From: Desulfobacterales bacterium | GTDB taxonomy: Bacteria > Desulfobacterota > DSM-4660 > Desulfatiglandales > B25-G16 | NCBI GenBank assembly: GCA_013375385.1 | Contig: JABXJY010000034.1 | Span: forward strand, 1-15,774 | DNA: 15,774 bases | Direction: 5' to 3' | Shown here: piece after piece, positions 6,441 through 13,666 of the stretch | How positions within the stretch are numbered: the first letter of the stretch is position 1 | Layout of the letters: every line of letters starts with the position of its first letter | Program-made: the position numbers and the translations under genes | The notes under the pieces: model-generated | Database searches by the model: none | Seen by the model: the letters and a program-made list of their open reading frames with translations, nothing else | What the model was told of the DNA's origin: nothing

Positions 6441-7480
6441 ACATTGAAATCAAAAGGGACCGCATCGTTATCAGATACAAAGGGAAAAAGTGGGACTGGA
6501 TGATCGAGCCCAGATACTGGCGCAATGCCATTGTCTGGACATGTGTCTTATTCGTGTTTCCCTTGGTTGCATATTTTGTTAGCCCCGGACTCATCAATAC
6601 CATGGTCACCGCCAATATCTATGCGGCCATTGCCATCCCTCTGTCCTTGATGACCGTGGGTACGGGTCGGATAAACTTTGGCCCCAATTTTTACGTCGGC
6701 GTTGGGGGTTATACCGCAGCACTCCTCAGCATCTATTGTGGATGGGGTCCGCTTACGACCCTGCCGTTTGCGGTCATTCTCTCGGTGTTCGCGGCCGTAA
6801 TCTTCAGCCCGCTCGTTATTGTTGCTCGAGGGCTTTACTACGTGCTTTTAACCCTGCTCCTTCCTCTGGTTTTCCTGGAAGTCACCTTTATCTATACAGG
6901 GATTTTTAAAGGGGATGTCGGGCTTTTTGGGGTTGATCTGCTGGTACAGTTCGAAAATGTTAAACTGAATTTCATTATGGCGGCCTACATCTCCGCTGGA
7001 ATTATGCTCCTGTACCTGTTAATCGTAAACAAGGTCTTAAAATCCAGGTATGGCTTGATCATGGCGACCGTCAATGACGACGAGGAAGTTGCCCACGGGA
7101 TCGGAGTCAATATCAACAAGGTTAAGATCCTATCCTTTGTTTGTGCTGCCGGCATGATCGGAGTTATGGGATGGTTCCTTGCTCACTACTTTGGGACCTT
7201 TGCCGGCATTACCTATCTGCCACTCACGTTCATGTTGAAGATACTTCTGGTTTTCATGGTCGGAGGGCGAGCCCAGGTATTTGGCTGTGTGGCAGGAGGG
7301 TATTTTATAGCCTTCCTGGAGATGATCCTCATCAGAACAATGGGGCAGTTCCAGCCGGTTGCCTTCCCGATAATTCTCCTTATCCTCCTGTTTGTGCTTC
7401 CCAGCGGGGAGGGGCTCTTCGGTATCTACCGGAAACGCCACTATAGGGAATATCTACCCACTATTCATGTCCGGAGGTAA
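6434..7480 (+). CDS. livM: ABC transporter permease LivM, importer 1
   Basis: The 348-residue second permease of importer 1 has a charged N-terminal tail of about 30 residues (MVDIEIKRDRIVIRYKGKKW) before the first membrane segment. GTGRINFGPNFYVGVGGYTA replaces the common SGQ-SLGHA-FFGIGAY motif. The ATPase-contact loop includes TVNDDEEVAHGIGVN. LPSGEGLFGIYRK closes the last segment. The start overlaps the livH1 stop (ATGGTAG) and has a GAGGAG site about 10 bases upstream. livG begins 5 bases after the stop. Confidence 0.9.
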   Translation: MVDIEIKRDRIVIRYKGKKWDWMIEPRYWRNAIVWTCVLFVFPLVAYFVSPGLINTMVTANIYAAIAIPLSLMTVGTGRINFGPNFYVGVGGYTAALLSIYCGWGPLTTLPFAVILSVFAAVIFSPLVIVARGLYYVLLTLLLPLVFLEVTFIYTGIFKGDVGLFGVDLLVQFENVKLNFIMAAYISAGIMLLYLLIVNKVLKSRYGLIMATVNDDEEVAHGIGVNINKVKILSFVCAAGMIGVMGWFLAHYFGTFAGITYLPLTFMLKILLVFMVGGRAQVFGCVAGGYFIAFLEMILIRTMGQFQPVAFPIILLILLFVLPSGEGLFGIYRKRHYREYLPTIHVRR

Positions 7481-7485
7481 TCGAA

Positions 7486-8232
7486 ATGTCGGAACTACTT
7501 AAAGTCAGCAATGTCACCAAGCGGTTCGGGGGCCTTGTTGCTGTCGATAATGTGAGCTTTTCCATTCGAGAGGGAGAGACGGTGGGGTTTATTGGCCCGA
7601 ATGGTGCCGGAAAGTCAACGGTGGTCAATCTACTCAGCGGTTATCTGAAAGTGGATGCCGGGGAGATAGAAATGGACGGGACAAGAATAACAAAGATGAA
7701 GCCTTATGAACGAACCCGTCTGGGGCTTTCCCGAACCTATCAAATCCCCCGACCCTTTCCCGAGTTGACTGCTCTGATGAGTGTTATAACCTCTGTCCTG
7801 TGCGGAAAGAGGCGTATTAATCAGAGCTTTGAAGATGCTGCCGTCGAAGCCACGCAGTACCTGGAGTTTGTAGGGCTTTTCAGCAAGCGAAACATTCTGG
7901 CCCGCGATCTGACCTTTTATGAGTTGAGGATGTTGGAGCTTGCGCGGGCACTTGCCACCACACCAAGGCTTCTCCTTATCGACGAGGTTATGGCCGGACT
8001 CAACCCGGCAGAGGCCAAGAGGGCAGTTGATATGGTTGTCCGGGCAAAAGAGCAGTTTGGGCCTACGATCTTCTGGATCGAACATGTCATGGCAATCATT
8101 GTGGATGCGGCTGAGCGGATCATTGCTATCAACTATGGTCAAATGATCGCAGATGGAACCCCCGATGAGGTTATTAATAACGAAGCAGTAATAGAGGCTT
8201 ACCTCGGTAAGGGTTGGAGGGAATATGCTTGA
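7486..8232 (+). CDS. livG: ABC transporter ATPase LivG, importer 1
   Basis: The 248-residue nucleotide-binding subunit carries Walker A GPNGAGKST (37-45), a Q-loop region SRTYQIPRPFPELT (82-95), Walker B LLLIDEVMAGLNP (162-174, Glu167 catalytic) and the switch His200 (WIEH). The ABC signature is degenerate: LTFYELRMLELARAL stands where LSGGQ/LPYGQ-type sequence is usual. I recall similar degeneracy in a subgroup of LivG proteins with DEVMAGLNP, so it need not mean loss of function. GGAGG lies a few bases before the ATG. It overlaps livF by 8 bases. Confidence 0.93.
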   Translation: MSELLKVSNVTKRFGGLVAVDNVSFSIREGETVGFIGPNGAGKSTVVNLLSGYLKVDAGEIEMDGTRITKMKPYERTRLGLSRTYQIPRPFPELTALMSVITSVLCGKRRINQSFEDAAVEATQYLEFVGLFSKRNILARDLTFYELRMLELARALATTPRLLLIDEVMAGLNPAEAKRAVDMVVRAKEQFGPTIFWIEHVMAIIVDAAERIIAINYGQMIADGTPDEVINNEAVIEAYLGKGWREYA

Positions 8233-8929
8233 GGTCAAGAATCTTTGTGCATCTTATGGAGTTATCCCCGTTCTTCACGATGTGAGTTTTCGGGTCAAAC
8301 CTGATGAGATTGTTGCTCTGCTGGGAACCAACGGAGCGGGCAAAAGTACCATTCTGAATACCATTCAAGGGATTATGAGACCGATATCAGGAAGCATTAT
8401 CTTCCAGGGTAAATCCATTACTGACTGGCCCCCCCACAAGATCGTTGAAGAGGGTGTTATCCATATTCCTGAGGGACACAGGATTTTCCCCTATTTGTCG
8501 GTCAGGGAAAATCTCTTTCTCGGGGCATATCCGGGCGATGCATGGAAGGACAGAGAAAAGGCGTTGGAATGGGTCATGGAGCTTTTCCCTATCCTTAAAT
8601 CACGGGCCAGTCAGGAATCCCGTCTGCTAAGCGGTGGGGAGCAGCAGATGCTCAGTATCGGAAGGGGGCTTATGTCCCATCCCCGATTTATCATGGTAGA
8701 TGAACCATCCGTGGGGCTGGCTCCCGTCATTGTGGACAGCTTATTTGAGGCCCTGGCAAGACTCCGAGAGCAGGGGATTACCATACTTCTTCCGGAGCAA
8801 AACGCTCTTCGTGCCCTTCAACTTGCCGACCGCGGATATGTGATTCAAGATGGCAGGGTAGTTATGGAAGGGACTTCTGATGAACTCATGAAGAGTGATC
8901 TGGTTAAAAAGGCATATCTGGGGAGATAA
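8225..8929 (+). CDS. livF: ABC transporter ATPase LivF, importer 1
   Basis: The 234-residue nucleotide-binding subunit has Walker A GTNGAGKST (34-42), the LivF-typical IPEGHRIFPYLSVRENLFLGA (81-101), signature LSGGEQQML (135-143), Walker B FIMVDEPSVGLAP (155-167) and LLPEQNA where the switch residue lies (Gln192, as in other LivF proteins). The signature is canonical, unlike that of its partner LivG, so the two ATP sites may be unequal. Two bases separate its stop from the next gene. It probably forms a heterodimer with LivG under LivH1 and LivM1. Confidence 0.94.
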   Translation: MLEVKNLCASYGVIPVLHDVSFRVKPDEIVALLGTNGAGKSTILNTIQGIMRPISGSIIFQGKSITDWPPHKIVEEGVIHIPEGHRIFPYLSVRENLFLGAYPGDAWKDREKALEWVMELFPILKSRASQESRLLSGGEQQMLSIGRGLMSHPRFIMVDEPSVGLAPVIVDSLFEALARLREQGITILLPEQNALRALQLADRGYVIQDGRVVMEGTSDELMKSDLVKKAYLGR

Positions 8930-8931
8930 CT

Positions 8932-10293
8932 ATGGAAGGTTATTTTTCTTACACCGCGGAACTTTTCGATCCGTCCAAGGTAAATGAAAAGCCGGAGGTT
9001 TTGAAAGGGATCAGGGTGCTGGATTTCACCCATGTGATCTTCGGGCCGACGGTTTCACGAATTATGGGTAACTACGGGGCAGAGGTCATAAAGCTGGAAC
9101 TTCCTTTCTATGGAGATCTCTGGAGGCCTGCAACCTACTGGGGAAGATACTGGAAACACTCGAATCCTATATGGCATTTTGTTACCCAGAACAAGTATTT
9201 TGTCTCGGTGGACCTCAAACGTCCTGAAGCCCAGGACCTGATCTACCGGATGGCTAAAACCTCGGATGTAGTGGTTGAGAATTTTGCTCCGGGAACTGCA
9301 GAGGCATGGGGAGTAGGCTACTCCAGCATCAGCAAGGTCAATCCTAATATCATTTATCTGAGCTGCTCCACATACGGTCAGTATGGACCCATGCGCTATT
9401 TCCCGGGATGGGACCTTCTGGCACAGGCGGCCAGCGGTGTTTTGAGTCTCAACGGTTATCCGGGTACGGATAAGTATTTCAAGCTCCCCGATTATCTGGG
9501 CGATTTTGTGCCGGGGAACATGGGCACCCTGGTGGTTCTCATGGCCCTCTATTACAGAAACAAGACCGGGAAAGGACAATATCTCGATCTTTCTCAAACC
9601 GATTCGATGATGCGTTCGTTGCCCCATTTTGCTTATTATAGCGTCACGGGTGAAACACTGGGCCGCACGGGACATTCCGATCCCGCCATGATAGCGGCAT
9701 CAATCTTCAAGACGCGGGATAAAAAGTTTTTGGCACTGGCATGTGCCACCGAAAGGCAGTTTGAAGGATTATGCAGTGCCATGGGAAAAGAAGACCTGCT
9801 TAGAGATCGGCGGTTTACCGATTATCTCGAGGGACTGAAAGAGGAAAATGCCGAGGCATTGAGGAAGATTGCAGCCGATTGGGTTAAATCTCAGGATAGT
9901 GGGGTGATCATTAAACTTGCCAATTCAAAAGGTTTCGCGGCTGCTGAGGTGGTGGATGACAAGATGATTTGTTATGATTCCTGGCGCCGCGAGCGTGGGA
10001 GCGTAATACTTTTCAATGACGAGATGTACGGTGAGATTGCATTGGCAGGGCCTTCAGCTCGGCTGAGCAAGACACCGGGAAGAACAAAATGGCTGGCCCG
10101 TCCTGTGGGCTATCACAACCGACTCGTATTGAAGAAATTCCTCGGTATGTCAGAAGAGGAGATTCAGGAGCTGGAAAAGAAAAAGATTATAGGGACGTAT
10201 GATGACAAACCGGGACTGAAGCCACCGGTTTACTACAACCTGGATGAAGATCCCATCTATAACTACGGGAGAGAGGTTAAGGAAAAGAAATGA
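8932..10293 (+). CDS. Family III CoA-transferase (CaiB/BaiF type), probable catalytic subunit
   Basis: The 453-residue protein would move CoA from a donor such as succinyl-CoA or acetyl-CoA to a carboxylate through an enzyme-bound anhydride on an aspartate (family mechanism). Visible motifs: GIRVLDFTHVIFGPTVSRIM (26-45), NYGAEVIKLE (47-56), NKYFVSVDLK (87-96), DVVVENFAPGTAEAWGVGY (112-130), the candidate nucleophile Asp191 in DYLGDFVPGNMG, RNKTGKGQYLDLSQTD (209-224) and the closing PVGYHN (391-396). It is somewhat longer than the roughly 400-residue average. It lies directly after livF and overlaps the next CoA-transferase by the ATGA junction. Such pairs are known, for example BbsEF of anaerobic toluene degradation. 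CaiB-, BaiF- or benzylsuccinate-type substrates cannot be told apart from sequence alone. Confidence 0.9.
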   Translation: MEGYFSYTAELFDPSKVNEKPEVLKGIRVLDFTHVIFGPTVSRIMGNYGAEVIKLELPFYGDLWRPATYWGRYWKHSNPIWHFVTQNKYFVSVDLKRPEAQDLIYRMAKTSDVVVENFAPGTAEAWGVGYSSISKVNPNIIYLSCSTYGQYGPMRYFPGWDLLAQAASGVLSLNGYPGTDKYFKLPDYLGDFVPGNMGTLVVLMALYYRNKTGKGQYLDLSQTDSMMRSLPHFAYYSVTGETLGRTGHSDPAMIAASIFKTRDKKFLALACATERQFEGLCSAMGKEDLLRDRRFTDYLEGLKEENAEALRKIAADWVKSQDSGVIIKLANSKGFAAAEVVDDKMICYDSWRRERGSVILFNDEMYGEIALAGPSARLSKTPGRTKWLARPVGYHNRLVLKKFLGMSEEEIQELEKKKIIGTYDDKPGLKPPVYYNLDEDPIYNYGREVKEKK

Positions 10294-11651
10294 GGCTATT
10301 CAAGAAAAAGGGCAAGGAAGTAGCGTACACTCGATATTCAGCTGCTGCCGCCAGTCTTTCTGTATGGAAAGAGATCGTGGAAAGGCTTATGACTCCTGAA
10401 GGGAGACCGGAGGTTCTGGAGGACGTCATGGTTCTGGATGCCAGTTATGCGAACTTCTCAGGTATCATTGCAGCAAGTTTCCTTGCAGAGTTTGGAGCAG
10501 AGGTAATAAAGATCGAGCCTCCTGAAGGCGATCCTTCACGCAAGATGACACCCTTTGGTAAGAACGTCAAAGGGGTGGGCATTCCCTTTATGGTAGAGGG
10601 ACGAAACAAACGCTATATGACCCTTGATCTCAAGAATAGTGAGAAGGATCGCAAGGATTTTGCGAAGCTTGCGCAAAAGGCCACCGTCGTTATCGAGACC
10701 TTCCCTGCCGGGGAGATGGACTCGTGGGGTATCGGCTATAGACAGATAGTAGAGAAAAATCCCGGCCTCATCTATATTGCCATCACGCCCTACGGACAGT
10801 ATACCGAGAAGGCCAGGGAATTTGTCAATCTTCCTGATTCCGATATCACAGTTCAGGCCGGTTCCGGCCTTGCGGCGCAGATAGGGGACCCTATAACAGA
10901 GCCAGAGCCTTACAACTGGCCTCTCAAAGCAGGGATGTGGATGGGTTGGTATGTAACAGGGTTAAGCGCGGCCCTTGGAGGAACAATGGCCCTTGTCTAC
11001 CGCCAGAGTACAGGCGAGGGCCAGATGATCGATGTGGCAAGTATGGACGCTTACTCCTCAATGACAGGTTTCCCTGCATCCATCGGTTATACCTGGGAGA
11101 ATGCGCGGCCGCGAATCGGTGTTCTTGATTTTATACTTTACCCCTACGGGCACTGGAAGTGCAAAGACGGATATGTGGCCATCGCAGCCCCCAGGGACCA
11201 TGATTTTCGGGCCCTGATTAAAATCCTGGGGATGTGGGGGAGGACGGGGGAATTTGAGAGTGATTGGAGGTACACGTCGGACCGCATCCCGGATATCCTG
11301 GATCAGGCGATGATTTTGCACAGGGCGATTGAGGAGAAAACGATGATGTACACCAGTGACGAGCTTGTGAAAAAGGCATTGAATTACGCCAGGAAAGCTG
11401 CACGATCCAAATGGCGAGGCGGAGGGGTTCCGATCATTATGAAGGTTATGACCCCGGATAAGACGATGGAAAATAAGCAATGGGAAATACGCAAGTCCTT
11501 TAAGGAGGTCGAGGATGAAACGGTTGGAAAATACGTTATTACCTCGGGCTTTGTCAAGATGTCCGAGTCACCGCCCCAGGTTAAATGGGTCTCTTGCGAT
11601 ATCGGAAAGGACAATGAATACATAAGAACTAAATATCTCCAGCAACAGTAA
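10290..11651 (+). CDS. Family III CoA-transferase homologue, probable non-catalytic partner
   Basis: The 453-residue paralogue of the preceding gene keeps the fold motifs: VLDASYANFSGIIAASFLAE (48-67), FGAEVIKIEPPEGDPSRKM (68-86), GRNKRYMTLDLKN, VVIETFPAGEMDSWGIGY (133-150) and RQSTGEGQMIDVASMD (238-253). In the segment that should hold the nucleophilic aspartate it reads LKAGMWMGWYVTG. Aligned on the following Gly and TG-GQ motif, the Asp position is Trp220, so it is probably not catalytic by itself. It overlaps the upstream gene by 4 bases (ATGA), as expected for subunits made in equal amounts. The N-terminus has about 45 extra residues (MRLFKKKGKE...), and the C-terminus ends in TKYLQQQ. 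The last codons fall inside direct repeat A. Confidence 0.87.
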   Translation: MRLFKKKGKEVAYTRYSAAAASLSVWKEIVERLMTPEGRPEVLEDVMVLDASYANFSGIIAASFLAEFGAEVIKIEPPEGDPSRKMTPFGKNVKGVGIPFMVEGRNKRYMTLDLKNSEKDRKDFAKLAQKATVVIETFPAGEMDSWGIGYRQIVEKNPGLIYIAITPYGQYTEKAREFVNLPDSDITVQAGSGLAAQIGDPITEPEPYNWPLKAGMWMGWYVTGLSAALGGTMALVYRQSTGEGQMIDVASMDAYSSMTGFPASIGYTWENARPRIGVLDFILYPYGHWKCKDGYVAIAAPRDHDFRALIKILGMWGRTGEFESDWRYTSDRIPDILDQAMILHRAIEEKTMMYTSDELVKKALNYARKAARSKWRGGGVPIIMKVMTPDKTMENKQWEIRKSFKEVEDETVGKYVITSGFVKMSESPPQVKWVSCDIGKDNEYIRTKYLQQQ

Positions 11652-11742
11652 GGCAATCCCAGGGGTTCTATGAGGCCTTGATGGAAGGGACCTCATAAGA
11701 ATATTCATTGACAAGAACCACAGAATGAAAGGAGGGGCAGGT
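11628..11742 (+). repeat. Direct repeat A, copy 2
   Basis: This is the second copy of the 3719-3830 leader. It runs from the last codons of the CoA-transferase gene to the ribosome site AAAGGAGGGG. The match to copy 1 breaks at about 11742, where sequence equal to 4955 onward begins. Relative to copy 1, 1124 bases are missing. Confidence 0.8.
11669..11697 (+). promoter_or_regulatory. Conserved leader hairpin, copy 2
   Basis: TATGAGG pairs with CCTCATA, matching the hairpin at 3757-3785. One outer G-T pair of copy 1 is G-C here. The structure is retained although the gene behind it is truncated. Confidence 0.4.
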
Positions 11743-11747
11743 GGAAG

Positions 11748-11987
11748 ATGGTCTACGAGACCAAGCCGGTTAAACCGTTCTTCCACTCCAAGGTCCGGGT
11801 CGATCCCGATGATCCCACGAAAACGACCTATCCCGGTGTCTACATTCAGCCGGTAGCTCAATTCCAGGATGGCGGAAAGATCGTATATCTGGGAGGCTCT
11901 TGTAAGGAGAACGAGAAGATATTTGAGGGAATTGGTTCCCCGAAAAATTACCTATCCCCGGCTGAGTTGAGGAAGAGGGCGAAGTAA
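11748..11987 (+). pseudogene. Truncated duplicate of substrate-binding protein 1 (C-terminal 79 residues)
   Basis: The frame starts at a Met that corresponds to residue 377 of substrate-binding protein 1 and runs to the same C-terminus (SPAELRKRAK). It matches the parent at 74 of 79 residues (changes A2V, N22D, N41D, A50G, V69L). An internal 1124-base deletion joined the parental leader and ribosome site to the tail, so AAAGGAGGGG now sits 10 bases before this ATG and the frame could be translated. The product would have no signal peptide and only a fragment of one lobe, so it cannot be a receptor. The frame has no stop codons or frameshifts, so the event is fairly recent or the frame is kept. 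A pseudogene is the simplest reading. Confidence 0.8.
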
Positions 11988-12016
11988 GGACAAGATACCA
12001 TATTCAAAGGACCATG

Positions 12017-12054
12017 GCGAGCCTCCATTATAGCAATGGGGGCCCGCTTTTTTT
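12017..12054 (+). terminator. Intrinsic terminator after the truncated duplicate
   Basis: GCGAGCCTCC pairs with GGGGGCCCGC (one A-C mismatch and one G-T pair) around an 11-base loop, followed by seven T residues. It is the duplicate of the terminator at 5230-5265. It probably closes the operon that ends with the CoA-transferase genes. Confidence 0.75.
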
Positions 12055-12193
12055 AATGAGCACGTCATGCTCTGGGGTCACTCCCAGGTTTCCCATTAAG
12101 AAACATTCCACTCCCGCTAGCACTGGCCAATCCGCCTGAGGCGGATTTGGGTCTGCTCCTCGAAGGCCTTATTTCAAAAATAACCTATTCTTC
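12055..12193. other. Intergenic stretch with a small hairpin
   Basis: No gene is seen. An inverted repeat at 12127-12150 (CCAATCCGCC with GCGGATTTGG, one bulged base) stands alone without a T-run. The rest shows nothing recognisable. Confidence 0.4.
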
Positions 12194-12222
12194 TTGACAT
12201 AGATTCCCCTCTGGGCTATTTA
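12194..12222 (+). promoter_or_regulatory. Sigma70-type promoter of importer 2
   Basis: TTGACA (12194-12199) is followed after 17 bases by TATTTA (12217-12222); TTTAAT two bases on is an alternative -10. The spacer TAGATTCCCCTCTGGGC matches the spacer of the dehydrogenase promoter at 13 of 17 positions. The leader to the ATG would be about 100 bases and contains a 7-bp hairpin (12273-12291, AAAAGCC with GGCTTTT). Confidence 0.6.
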
Positions 12223-12272
12223 ATAGGGATTTCGATAACCTGCCATCTTTTGCGGGCTATTGCCCCCTTTAG

Positions 12273-12292
12273 AAAAGCCAATGGGGCTTTTT
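12273..12292 (+). promoter_or_regulatory. Hairpin with T-run in the importer 2 leader
   Basis: AAAAGCC pairs with GGCTTTT around the loop AATGG, and a T follows. It lies between the proposed promoter and the ribosome site, so it could act as a weak terminator or attenuator. The stem is short, and the evidence is shape only. Confidence 0.3.
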
Positions 12293-12328
12293 ATCCGAAA
12301 CCTAAACCTAAAAAGGAGGGAGGGTATC

Positions 12329-13645
12329 ATGAAAAGGTCTAAATTTCTATTAAGCGTCTTGCTCGTGGCCTGCCTGGTCATGGCAGTTGGTATGCCTGCG
12401 TATGCGGCCAAAGTGATCAAAATCGGCGTGATCGGGCCCATGAAGTTTGTACAGGGCAAGGGGCACTGGAATGGGGCCATCATGGCCCAGGAGGAGATCA
12501 ATGCCAGGGGAGGCCTCTGGGTTGGCAAGAAAAAGCTGAAAGTTGAGCTTGTGAAGGCAGATTCTAACGAGTTTTTAAGCATGACGGATGCCACCAATGC
12601 AATGGAGCTGGCCATCACCCGCCACAAAGTGGATTTCCTGGTGGGTGGCTTTAGGACAGAGGCTGTCCTGGCCATGCAGGACATTGCCATGGACTACAAG
12701 AAAATCTTCATAGGCTGCGGGGCGGCCCATCCCGAGCTCTGCATCCGGGTGGCCAAGGACTATAAGAGGTACAAATACTTCTTCCGGGGCACCCCTTTTA
12801 ACTCCAGGTACCTGGTCAAGGTCTGCTTCATTCATATGGGAACGGTCGGTGCGATACTGAAAAAGGCGCTAAATATACCCAAGGTGAAAGTGGCCATCGT
12901 CGCTGAAAAGGCGGTATGGGTTGACCCGATGATTGCTGCCGCCAAGGGGTTTATTCCCAAGATGGGCATGGAGGTGGCTGGCGTCTGGAGGCCTTCTCCC
13001 GTGGCCACGGATGTGACTGCCGAACTCTCGGCTATCCAGCGTGCGGGAGCACACATGATCTTTACCACTTTTTCCTCCTCGGTGGGGATTCCTTTCGCCA
13101 GGCAGGCCGGGGAGCTCAAGATACCGGCTGCACAAGTTGGGATCAATGTGGAGGCCCAGAAGGATGGTTTCTGGGAGGCCACCGAAGGAAAGGGTAATTA
13201 CGTAATGACCATGAATACCTATGCCCGGGGAGTGGAACGCAACGAACTGGAGAAACGCTTTGTAGAGGCGTACATCAAGAGATTTGGTGAGATGCCCACT
13301 TATACCGCGGACACCTATGCCGCCATAATCTACGGCCTGGCCCCAACCATCGAAGAGGCAGGGTCCCTCGATGCGGACAAGATCGTGGCCATACTGGAGA
13401 ACCGCGAGTATGCAGTTCCCTCCGGCATTGTAGGATACATGAAAGACGCTCAAGGCCGCCATCTTCATGATCTGAAATTTGGTCCACGTTACCTAACCAG
13501 CCTAGGTACACAATGGCAGGATGGTAAACTTGTGGCTGTCTGGCCTTATCGCTGGAAGCCTAGCAAAGAGGCACCTGAGATCACCTACAAGGGCATTGTT
13601 CCCTACAAGATAGCGCCCTGGATCATTGAAGAACATAAGAAATAA
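12329..13645 (+). CDS. ABC transporter periplasmic substrate-binding protein 2 (Liv/HAAT type)
   Basis: The 438-residue receptor of the second importer has a clear Sec signal peptide (MKRSKFLL, hydrophobic core to about residue 21, signal peptidase I site at AYA/AK, 24-28). The mature protein opens KVIKIGVIGPMKFVQGKGHWNG and continues AQEEINARGGLWVGKKKLKVELVKADSN, a Peripla_BP_6 pattern. It is clearly different from substrate-binding protein 1, so the two importers likely take different compounds. The start is the ATG 6-7 bases after AAAGGAGGGAGGG; an upstream in-frame ATG at 12260 has no ribosome site and would bury the signal peptide. A strong hairpin follows before livH2. The conserved SDADTYAAI-like segment near the end (YTADTYAAIIYGLAPTIEEA) is typical of the family. 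Confidence 0.92.
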   Translation: MKRSKFLLSVLLVACLVMAVGMPAYAAKVIKIGVIGPMKFVQGKGHWNGAIMAQEEINARGGLWVGKKKLKVELVKADSNEFLSMTDATNAMELAITRHKVDFLVGGFRTEAVLAMQDIAMDYKKIFIGCGAAHPELCIRVAKDYKRYKYFFRGTPFNSRYLVKVCFIHMGTVGAILKKALNIPKVKVAIVAEKAVWVDPMIAAAKGFIPKMGMEVAGVWRPSPVATDVTAELSAIQRAGAHMIFTTFSSSVGIPFARQAGELKIPAAQVGINVEAQKDGFWEATEGKGNYVMTMNTYARGVERNELEKRFVEAYIKRFGEMPTYTADTYAAIIYGLAPTIEEAGSLDADKIVAILENREYAVPSGIVGYMKDAQGRHLHDLKFGPRYLTSLGTQWQDGKLVAVWPYRWKPSKEAPEITYKGIVPYKIAPWIIEEHKK

Positions 13646-13666
13646 CTTCTCCTTCTGAACGGCCCT

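Larger units (their letters stand above)
11743..12054 (+). repeat. Direct repeat B: copy of the 3' end of substrate-binding protein 1
   Basis: This stretch is colinear with 4955-5266 at a constant offset of 6788 bases and has no gaps. It covers the last 79 codons, the stop and the terminator hairpin. In the 240-base coding part I count 11 substitutions. Confidence 0.88.

Noticed and set aside
12260..12328. Upstream in-frame extension of substrate-binding protein 2
   Set aside because: The ATG at 12260 has no ribosome site and would place 23 residues before a clean signal peptide. The ATG at 12329 has a strong AAGGAGGG site.
11988..12328. Riboswitch in the importer 2 leader
   Set aside because: Only simple hairpins are present. 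I found no conserved core resembling glycine, lysine, SAM, TPP or other known riboswitch classes.
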